Below the pieces are notes generated by a model. The model had not been told where the DNA came from. It searched no databases and saw nothing but the letters and a program-made list of their open reading frames with translations. A DNA stretch of 12,396 bases from Anaerolineaceae bacterium (GTDB lineage Bacteria; Planctomycetota; Phycisphaerae; FEN-1346; JAACEH01): assembly GCA_011682595.1 (NCBI GenBank), contig JAACEH010000121.1, positions 1 to 12,396 of the forward strand, read 5' to 3'. The translations under genes and the position numbers were made by a program. Below, in pieces: positions 7,131 to 12,396 of the stretch (the first letter of the stretch is position 1; each line of letters starts with the position of its first letter).

Positions 7131-8156
7131 ATGGCCAAGCAGCGGACCCTCAGCGGCATGCGGCCCACAGGCCGGCTTCATCTGGGCAACCTGGTCGGAG
7201 CCTTGCTTAACTGGCGCATGATGCAGGAGGACTATCAGTGCTACTTCATGGTGGCCGACTACCACGCCCTGATGAGCGAGTACGCCGACCCGCGGCAACT
7301 GTTCGACAACACGCGCCAGGTGGTTATCGACTGGGTGAGTTGCGGACTCGACCCCGCCCGGAGCGTCATCTTCCGCCAGAGCGACGTGCCGGGTCACGCC
7401 GAGCTGCACCTGATCCTCAGTTGCTACACGCCGCTGGGCTGGCTGACCCGCTGCCCGACCTACAAGGAGCAGCTCAAACAAGTCAAAAATAAGGACCTGC
7501 ACAACTACTCGTTCCTGGGCTACCCCTGCCTTCAGGCGGCCGACATCGTTATCTACAAAGCCCACTATGTGCCGGTCGGCGAGGACCAGTTGCCCCACCT
7601 GGAGCTGACCCGCGAGATCGTCCGCCGCTTCAACACCATGGTCGGGAGCGAAGTTTTCCCCGAGCCGCAGGCCAAGCTGACCAGGACGGCCCGCCTGCTG
7701 GGCACCGACCGCCGCAAGATGAGCAAGAGTTACGGCAACCAGATCGACATCGCCGACGACGAGCAGACCATCCGCAAGAAGGTGATGAGCATGATCACCG
7801 ACCCCAAGCGGATACGCCTCGGGGATCCCGGCCATCCGGACGAGTGCAATGTCTGCGAGTACTTCAAGGTGTTCTGTCCGACCGACGCCCCGGAGGTGGC
7901 CGGGAAGTGCCGCAATGCCGAGTGGGGCTGCACCGACTGCAAGGGTTACCTGGCCGACGTGCTGCTGATTTTTCTGAGCGAGCCGCGAGCCAGGCGGAAG
8001 GAATTGGAAGCCGACCCCGGGGCCGTCGAACGCATTCTGGCCCAGGGGGCCGAGAAGGCCAACGACTTCGCCTCGGCGACGATGAAGGAAGTCCGGGCCC
8101 TGACCGGGCTGGGACCGAAGCCGGGGGTGCCATGGTCTGGCGCAGCCAGGCCATGA
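7131..8156 (+). CDS. trpS: Tryptophanyl-tRNA synthetase, probably [4Fe-4S]-type
   Basis: This cytoplasmic class I synthetase charges tRNA-Trp. The 341-residue protein has the HIGH-type signature PTGRLHLGN (residues 12-20) and KMSKS at 196-200, with a Rossmann domain and a C-terminal helical domain. The inserted segment carries Cys239, Cys260, Cys267 and Cys270 (C-x20-C-x6-C-x2-C), close to the C-x22-C-x6-C-x2-C cluster motif known from Thermotoga TrpRS. Cys242 and Cys249 are extra. GGAG nine bases before ATG 7131 supports the start. The last ten or so residues (PGVPWSGAARP) and the TGA are encoded by a hairpin repeat, so the natural C-terminus has been replaced or extended. It lies 86 bases after the protease and probably shares its transcript. 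Confidence 0.96.
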   Translation: MAKQRTLSGMRPTGRLHLGNLVGALLNWRMMQEDYQCYFMVADYHALMSEYADPRQLFDNTRQVVIDWVSCGLDPARSVIFRQSDVPGHAELHLILSCYTPLGWLTRCPTYKEQLKQVKNKDLHNYSFLGYPCLQAADIVIYKAHYVPVGEDQLPHLELTREIVRRFNTMVGSEVFPEPQAKLTRTARLLGTDRRKMSKSYGNQIDIADDEQTIRKKVMSMITDPKRIRLGDPGHPDECNVCEYFKVFCPTDAPEVAGKCRNAEWGCTDCKGYLADVLLIFLSEPRARRKELEADPGAVERILAQGAEKANDFASATMKEVRALTGLGPKPGVPWSGAARP

Positions 8157-8215
8157 CCCCGATTCTATCGGGGGAAGATAATCACGGCCTGACTTTCAGT
8201 CAGACCGTGGCACCC
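8125..8215. repeat. REPIN/BIME-like triple-hairpin repeat, copy C, overlapping the trpS stop
   Basis: Terminal inverted repeats GGGTGCCATGGTCTG (8125-8139) and CAGACCGTGGCACCC (8201-8215) match at 14 of 15 positions. Three hairpins stand in a row, each with a three-base loop. The first has an 11-bp stem, CATGGTCTGGC (8131-8141)/GCCAGGCCATG (8145-8155), loop GCA. The second is CCCCGAT (8157-8163)/ATCGGGG (8167-8173), loop TCT. The third is CACGG-C-CTGACT (8183-8194)/AGTCAG-A-CCGTG (8198-8209), loop TTC. The left unit matches copy A at 23 of 24 positions. The element supplies the last codons and stop of trpS and fills most of the gap to scpA. Confidence 0.82.
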
Positions 8216-8268
8216 AGCAGGTGCCGTGAGCACGTAGCCCGATCCGAAGCCGCCAGGGACGAACGCTG

Positions 8269-9468
8269 ATGAACTATCGCGTTGACCTCGACATCTACAA
8301 CGGTCCGATGGACCTGCTGCTGTACCTGATCCACCGGGAAGAGGTCCAGATCGCCGACATTCCGATCGTGCGGATTACCGAGCAGTACCTGGCCTACCTC
8401 GACCTGCTGACGGCCATGGACATCAACATCGCCGGCGAGTTCCTGGTCACGGCCGCCACGCTGATGGAGATCAAGAGCCGCATGCTCCTGCCGCGGCCGG
8501 AGTTGGAGGACGAGGACGGCAGCCAGGAGGACCAGGGAGACCCGCGTCTGGAACTGGTGCGGCAACTCCTGGAGTACAAGCGTTTCAAGGAGGCGGCCCA
8601 GGACCTGGAGTTGCTGGGCAGCGAGCAGTCGCGGCGCTTCGCTCGCCCGGCGGCGCTCCTGGTGGCCGGCCCCGAGGAGCAGCGGTACGCCCTCGACCAG
8701 ATGATGCAAAAGGTTGAGTTGTGGGACCTGCTGAACGCCTTCGCCCGGGTGATGCAGAGCATCAACGTCGCCCCGACCGAGGTCATCTACGACGACACGC
8801 CGGTCGAGGAGATGGCCGAACAGATTGTCGCCGTGCTGAGCCAGAGGCGGACCGTCCTCTTCTCCGAACTCTTTGCGGCGCTGTTTACCGGCTACGAGCA
8901 GGTGGGGCGCAGCCACCTGATCAGCACACTGCTGGCCATCCTGGAGTGCATTCGCCGGCGGCTGATCGGGATTCAGCAGGACGACGAGTTCGGCGACCTG
9001 CGGATGTTCCGGCTCGAGGAAGCCGAAGAGGAAGAGCTTGAAGCCGCCCAGATGCCGCCGGCTCCGCCCGAGGCCCGGATTGCCTCGATCGAGGACGCCC
9101 GCCAGGCGGAGGGATTCGACCGATCGCACGGCCGCATCAAGGACGAACTGCACACCGACGAGGTGCAGAGAACGGAGTTCGACGAGCAGCTCGAAGCGAT
9201 CGTCGTCCCCGAAGTCGAGAAGTACAAGCCCATCTACTCCGACGATGAGATCATGGGTCGCCAGGAAACCGACCAGGCCGGCGACGCGACGGCCGACAAG
9301 CCCGGCCAGACGCCAGCCGATGAGGCCGACGACTCCGACGGTGGGGACAAGGAGCGGCCGGCGACTGATGAAGCCTCGGATGATGAGGCCGGGCCCGTCG
9401 CTTCCGAGCAGGAAGATTCGCCGCCCGAGGCCGCTCAGCAGAACCAGGCCCCTTCCTCCGACAAATAG
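8269..9468 (+). CDS. scpA: Segregation and condensation protein A (kleisin) with long acidic tail
   Basis: ScpA is the kleisin that bridges the two heads of SMC and binds ScpB in the bacterial condensin. The N-terminus (YNGPMDLLLYLIHREEVQIA, then RITEQYLAYL) and AGEFLVTAATLMEIKSRMLL are the family hallmarks. A winged-helix region follows at about 190-250 (RTVLFSELFAALFTGYEQVG). The core ends near residue 250, the normal ScpA length. About 150 more residues follow, rich in Asp, Glu, Ala and Pro and probably disordered. No frameshift is needed to reach the stop at 9466-9468. AGGGA about ten bases before ATG 8269 may serve as the ribosome site. scpB is not next to it; nrdJ is. Confidence 0.93.
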   Translation: MNYRVDLDIYNGPMDLLLYLIHREEVQIADIPIVRITEQYLAYLDLLTAMDINIAGEFLVTAATLMEIKSRMLLPRPELEDEDGSQEDQGDPRLELVRQLLEYKRFKEAAQDLELLGSEQSRRFARPAALLVAGPEEQRYALDQMMQKVELWDLLNAFARVMQSINVAPTEVIYDDTPVEEMAEQIVAVLSQRRTVLFSELFAALFTGYEQVGRSHLISTLLAILECIRRRLIGIQQDDEFGDLRMFRLEEAEEEELEAAQMPPAPPEARIASIEDARQAEGFDRSHGRIKDELHTDEVQRTEFDEQLEAIVVPEVEKYKPIYSDDEIMGRQETDQAGDATADKPGQTPADEADDSDGGDKERPATDEASDDEAGPVASEQEDSPPEAAQQNQAPSSDK

Positions 9469-9471
9469 CAT

Positions 9472-9537
9472 GTAGGGCGGCTGAAGCGCAGCCGCCGATT
9501 GTGATAAGGACCGCGTGGCTGCAAGCAGCCACCCTAC
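9472..9537. repeat. GTAG-headed paired hairpin repeat (REPIN/BIME-like), scpA-nrdJ gap
   Basis: The ends GTAGGGCGGCTG (9472-9483) and CAGCCACCCTAC (9526-9537) are inverted repeats at 11 of 12 positions, bounding 66 bp. Directly inside each GTAG is a perfect hairpin: GGCGGCTG/CAGCCGCC with loop AAGCG (9476-9496), and GTGGCTGC/GCAGCCAC with loop AA (9515-9532). The plan is the same as the 5045-5125 element, with different stems. It starts three bases after the scpA stop and may work as a 3' stabiliser or partial terminator. Confidence 0.78.
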
Positions 9538-9542
9538 TATCT

Positions 9543-9558
9543 ACAAGATATACGGTGT
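9543..9558. promoter_or_regulatory. NrdR-box-like palindrome upstream of nrdJ
   Basis: ACAAGATATACGGTGT matches the NrdR consensus ACACWATATATWGTGT at 12 of 16 positions, keeping the ends and the central ATATA. It lies 40 bases before the nrdJ start. NrdR represses ribonucleotide reductase genes in many bacteria. The usual second box about 31-32 bases away is not recognisable on either side, which lowers confidence. Confidence 0.4.
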
Positions 9559-9598
9559 AATTGTAGAAGGATGTCCAGCTATTGTAGCAGGCCAACAA

Positions 9599-11470
9599 AT
9601 GCAACCCATCGACTGGAAAGCCAACTTCGAACGTTACGGCGCCCGCGAACCGGCCGCACTATCACAGAACGCCCTGGCGGTCCTGCGGCGGCGGTATCTG
9701 CTCAAGGACGCCTCGGGCCAGCCGACCGAGGAACCCGGCGAGATGTTCCGTCGGGTGGCCGGCAACGTGGCCGAGGCCGAGGGGCGACTGGGGGATGATT
9801 CACTGGTCGAACCGGCCTGCAGGGCGTTTCTCGGCCTGATGATGAGCTTGGATTTTCTGCCCAACAGCCCGACGCTGATGAACGCAGGCCGCAAGTTGCA
9901 GCAACTGGCGGCCTGCTTCGTCCTGCCGGTCGAGGACTCGATCGAAGGCATCTTCGATGCCGTCAAGGCGGCGGCCCTGATCCACCAGTCGGGCGGCGGC
10001 ACCGGCTTTTCGTTTTCGCGGCTGCGTCCCTCCGGCGACCTGGTCAGCACCAGTTGCGGCCAGGCCTCGGGGCCGATCAGCTTCATGCGCGTCTTCAACG
10101 AGGCCACCCGGGCCATCAGCCAGGGTGGCTTCCGGCGCGGGGCCAACATGGCCATCCTCCGCATCGACCACCCGGACATCCGGGCCTTCATCGACTGCAA
10201 GACAAGCGAGGACGCCTTCGAGAACTTCAACATCTCGGTCGCCGTGACCGAGGAGTTCATGCGGCAGCTTGACGACGGCGGCCAGGTCGTCCTGCGAAAT
10301 CCGCGCGACGGCAGCCAGGTCGATTCCCTGCCGGCCCGCCGGTTGTGGGACAACATCGTACACCACGCCTGGGCCAACGGCGAGCCGGGTCTGTTCTTCG
10401 TCGACCGGGCCAACGCGGACCACCCGACGCCGGCCCTGGGACAGATCGAAAGCACCAACCCCTGCGGCGAGCAGCCGCTGTTGCCCTACGAGGCCTGCAA
10501 CCTGGGCAGCATCAACCTGTCCCGCTTCGCCGACGGCGGCGACGTGGATTTCCCCCGGCTGGGCGAGGCCGTCCACCTGGCGGTGCGACTGCTCGACAAC
10601 GCCATCGAGATGTCGCGTTACCCGCTGCCCCAGATAGACCAGGTAGTCAAGGGCAATCGCAAGATCGGCCTCGGCGTCATGGGCTGGGCCGACCTGCTGA
10701 TTGAGATGGGCGTGGCCTACGACTCGGACCAGGCCCTTGAGGTGGCCGACCGCGTGATGGGCTTTATCGCCGCCGAGGCCCGCCGGGCAAGCCGCGACCT
10801 GGCCCGCCAACGAGGCCCCTTCCCCAACCACGAGCGCAGCATCTTCGCCGGCGGCCCCGGGCAGCGAAACGCGACCGTGACCACCATCGCCCCGACCGGC
10901 ACGCTGAGCCTGATTGCCGGTTGCTCGGCGGGAATCGAACCCATCTTCAACATCGCTTACGAGCGCCACGTGCTGGGCGACCAGCGGCTGCTGGAGATTC
11001 AGCCGGGCTTCGAGCGAATCGCCCGGCAGCGGGGATTCTACAGCCCGGAACTGATGGCCCGTCTGCCCACCGAGTCGCCCGACTCGCTGGAGGAAATCCC
11101 ACCGGACGTGCGGCGGCTGTTTGTCACGGCCCATGACGTTTCTCCCGAGTGGCACGTTCGCATGCAGGCGGCCTTCCAGCGGCACGTCGACAACGCGGTC
11201 TCCAAGACCGTCAACCTCCCCAACCAGGCCGGCCTCGAGACGGTCGACCGGATATACCGGCTGGCCTGGGAGCTGGGCTGCAAGGGCATCACCATCTACC
11301 GCGACGCGACGCGACGCGACCAGGTGCTGGTCCACCCCAACGGCCGCTCGATGGTCTGCCGGGAGTGCCTCATCGAGAGCGAAGCGGAGATCTGCCCGGA
11401 CTGCGAGCGGCAACTGGTCCACGAGTCCGGCTGCCTGGTATGTCGGGGTTGCGGGTACACGCGGTGCTGA
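9599..11470 (+). CDS. nrdJ: Adenosylcobalamin-dependent (class II) ribonucleotide reductase
   Basis: NrdJ reduces ribonucleotides to deoxyribonucleotides with a B12-generated thiyl radical, so it needs no oxygen and no small subunit. The 623-residue protein keeps the catalytic set: Cys106 (QLAACFVLP) and Cys300 (EACNLGSINL) as the redox pair, and Cys289 with Glu291 in NPCGEQ as the radical site. LPNSPTLMNAG, SGGGTGFSFSRLRP and PTGTLSLIAGCSAGIEP are further signatures. There is no N-terminal ATP-cone. The C-terminus holds eight cysteines (587, 590, 599, 602, 612, 615, 618, 623), suggesting a zinc ribbon plus a thioredoxin-linked tail. The frame is open to a GTG at 9515, but that lies inside the hairpin repeat; ATG 9599 fits better, though its ribosome site (AGG, seven bases away) is weak. 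Confidence 0.94.
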   Translation: MQPIDWKANFERYGAREPAALSQNALAVLRRRYLLKDASGQPTEEPGEMFRRVAGNVAEAEGRLGDDSLVEPACRAFLGLMMSLDFLPNSPTLMNAGRKLQQLAACFVLPVEDSIEGIFDAVKAAALIHQSGGGTGFSFSRLRPSGDLVSTSCGQASGPISFMRVFNEATRAISQGGFRRGANMAILRIDHPDIRAFIDCKTSEDAFENFNISVAVTEEFMRQLDDGGQVVLRNPRDGSQVDSLPARRLWDNIVHHAWANGEPGLFFVDRANADHPTPALGQIESTNPCGEQPLLPYEACNLGSINLSRFADGGDVDFPRLGEAVHLAVRLLDNAIEMSRYPLPQIDQVVKGNRKIGLGVMGWADLLIEMGVAYDSDQALEVADRVMGFIAAEARRASRDLARQRGPFPNHERSIFAGGPGQRNATVTTIAPTGTLSLIAGCSAGIEPIFNIAYERHVLGDQRLLEIQPGFERIARQRGFYSPELMARLPTESPDSLEEIPPDVRRLFVTAHDVSPEWHVRMQAAFQRHVDNAVSKTVNLPNQAGLETVDRIYRLAWELGCKGITIYRDATRRDQVLVHPNGRSMVCRECLIESEAEICPDCERQLVHESGCLVCRGCGYTRC

Positions 11471-11477
11471 CGCTGCG

Positions 11478-11494
11478 GGCTGCGGAGCCATTTT
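11478..11494 (+). terminator. Weak terminator-like hairpin after nrdJ
   Basis: GGCT/AGCC with loop GCGG is followed by ATTTT. The stem is only four base pairs and the U-tract is short, so termination here would be inefficient at best. It lies seven bases beyond the nrdJ stop and just before the next promoter. Confidence 0.2.
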
Positions 11495-11499
11495 CGGCC

Positions 11500-11528
11500 T
11501 TGAACGGGAGCCCGCGATGCCCTAGAAT
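11500..11528 (+). promoter_or_regulatory. Sigma-70-type promoter before the methyltransferase
   Basis: TTGAAC (11500-11505), a 17-base spacer and TAGAAT (11523-11528, five of six to consensus) lie about 70 bases before ATG 11601. The spacer includes an inverted repeat CGGG-AG-CCCG (11505-11514), a possible operator. This suggests the methyltransferase is transcribed independently of nrdJ. Confidence 0.5.
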
Positions 11529-11600
11529 CGCCACTATCGGCAGACGCCCGGCCACAAGCAGACGCCTCTGCCGCCGGAGTGAACGGTCTCGGAGGAGCCC

Positions 11601-12371
11601 ATGCCCGCCCAACCCTCGATCTTCGACTCGTTCCAGCCGTACTACGAGATCATGATTGACTGGGACAAGCGCCTGGCCCACGAGTCGCCCTTCTTCCAGA
11701 GGGCCTTCCAGTCGGTTCATGCCCGCCGCGTGCTGGACTGCGCCTGCGGCACCGGGCAGCACGCCTGCCTGTTCGCCTGCTGGGGCCTGGAGGCCACCGG
11801 GGCGGATATCTCCCAGGAGATGATCCTCAAATCGCGTCACCTGGCCGAGTCGCGAAATCTGCAGATCGATTTTCGCCGGACTTCCTTCGACCACCTGTCG
11901 GAAGTTTTCGACAAGCCGTTCCAGGCCACCGTCTGCGCGGGCAACAGCCTGTCGCTGGCCGGCAAACGCTCGGTCGTCGAAGCGGCCATCAAGGAAATGG
12001 CCGGCCTGACCACGCCCGACGGGGCCCTGATTATCCAGGTGCTCAACTACGAGCGCTTCCCCCCGGGCCGCAATGTCTACAGCGACCCCGTGGCCCGGGA
12101 GCATATCGGTCAGAACTACATCTTCATGAAGACCTTCCGCCGGGCGGGCACCACCTGCGAGATGGACATCGTCGTGCTGCAGAGCGGCCCGAGCGACACC
12201 TGGACGCGAACCGTTTTCAGCGAGCACCTGCTGGTGCTGGACAAGGCCTCCCTGGTCGCCATGGCCGAGCGGGCCGGCTTCCCGAGAGTGAAACTTTACG
12301 GGGGTTACGGAATGGGACCGTTCAATCCCCGGACCAGCCGCGACCTTATTATGGTAGCCAGAAAAGAGTGA
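11601..12371 (+). CDS. Class I SAM-dependent methyltransferase, substrate unknown
   Basis: The 256-residue protein has a Rossmann-type SAM fold. Motif I is VLDCACGTGQHA (residues 44-55, glycine loop Gly50/Gly52). Asp69 in ATGADIS is placed to hold the ribose hydroxyls, and SLSLAG and GALIIQVLNYERF fit later motifs. The N-terminus (FDSFQPYYEIMIDWDKRL) resembles small-molecule methyltransferases of the UbiE/Methyltransf_25 group. There is no membrane helix or extra domain. A strong GGAGG lies five bases before ATG 11601. Cysteines around motif I (47, 49, 56, 60) are unusually dense. Neither the sequence nor the neighbours reveal the substrate. Confidence 0.85.
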   Translation: MPAQPSIFDSFQPYYEIMIDWDKRLAHESPFFQRAFQSVHARRVLDCACGTGQHACLFACWGLEATGADISQEMILKSRHLAESRNLQIDFRRTSFDHLSEVFDKPFQATVCAGNSLSLAGKRSVVEAAIKEMAGLTTPDGALIIQVLNYERFPPGRNVYSDPVAREHIGQNYIFMKTFRRAGTTCEMDIVVLQSGPSDTWTRTVFSEHLLVLDKASLVAMAERAGFPRVKLYGGYGMGPFNPRTSRDLIMVARKE

Positions 12372-12376
12372 CCACC

Positions 12377-12396
12377 ATGGGCGCAGAGGAGAAACT
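12377..12396 (+). CDS. Possible start of the next gene, cut by the window end
   Basis: An ATG five bases after the methyltransferase stop opens MGAEEK and runs off the window. The tight spacing suggests a co-transcribed gene, but only six codons are visible and the ribosome site (AAGAG) is weak. No product can be named. Confidence 0.3.

Noticed and set aside
8200..9471. 423-codon minus-strand frame opposite scpA
   Set aside because: It is a composition shadow of scpA; its Leu/Val/Gly-rich start is the complement of the acidic tail.
9515..9598. N-terminal extension of nrdJ from a GTG at 9515
   Set aside because: The codons lie in the hairpin repeat and the putative NrdR box, and they encode nothing family-like.
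9800..11491. 563-codon minus-strand frame opposite nrdJ
   Set aside because: It is antisense to a fully conserved enzyme and has no domain or ribosome site.

Overview
The window is GC-rich, densely coded bacterial DNA, probably from a Gram-negative organism with a lipopolysaccharide-type outer membrane: it carries two Kdo-synthesis genes and an LPS-transport gene in one operon. The mix of features fits a Planctomycetota (Phycisphaerae-like) genome best: a site-2 protease/trpS/scpA cluster, a B12-dependent ribonucleotide reductase, a very large LptC/OstA-type protein and many short hairpin repeats. That placement is inference from gene content, not from a marker gene.

Layout, left to right. 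(1) 1-700 holds the 5' part of an IS4-like transposase, cut off after its first catalytic Asp. (2) 700-946 has no gene but holds a paired-hairpin repeat (785-869) and a solo hairpin (899-923). (3) 947-6139 is a minus-strand operon read right to left: kdsD (arabinose-5-phosphate isomerase), kdsC (Kdo-8-phosphate phosphatase) and a 1153-residue LptC/OstA-type protein. An 81-bp repeat lies between kdsD and kdsC. (4) 6140-6411 is a divergent promoter region. It has a TTGCCA-17-TAGACT promoter facing kdsD, a TTGACA-17-TAGACT promoter facing the protease, and a perfect 23-bp tandem duplication carrying the second -35 box. (5) 6412-9468 is a plus-strand cluster: M50 protease, trpS (with a cysteine pattern like that of [4Fe-4S] TrpRS) and scpA (with a long acidic tail). 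A 91-bp triple-hairpin repeat overlaps the trpS stop codon. (6) A 66-bp GTAG-headed repeat and an NrdR-box-like palindrome precede nrdJ, a compact class II ribonucleotide reductase. (7) A class I SAM methyltransferase follows, with its own likely promoter; a possible next gene starts at 12377.

The minus-strand operon makes Kdo and supplies an envelope component that probably carries LPS across the periplasm. The plus-strand genes are housekeeping: membrane proteolysis, tRNA charging, chromosome condensation and dNTP synthesis.

The least expected signal is a set of paired inverted hairpins of two sequence classes. They resemble REP/BIME (REPIN) elements and sit next to, or across, the stop codons of four different genes. 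The most notable proteins are the giant LptC/OstA protein and the Fe-S-type TrpRS.
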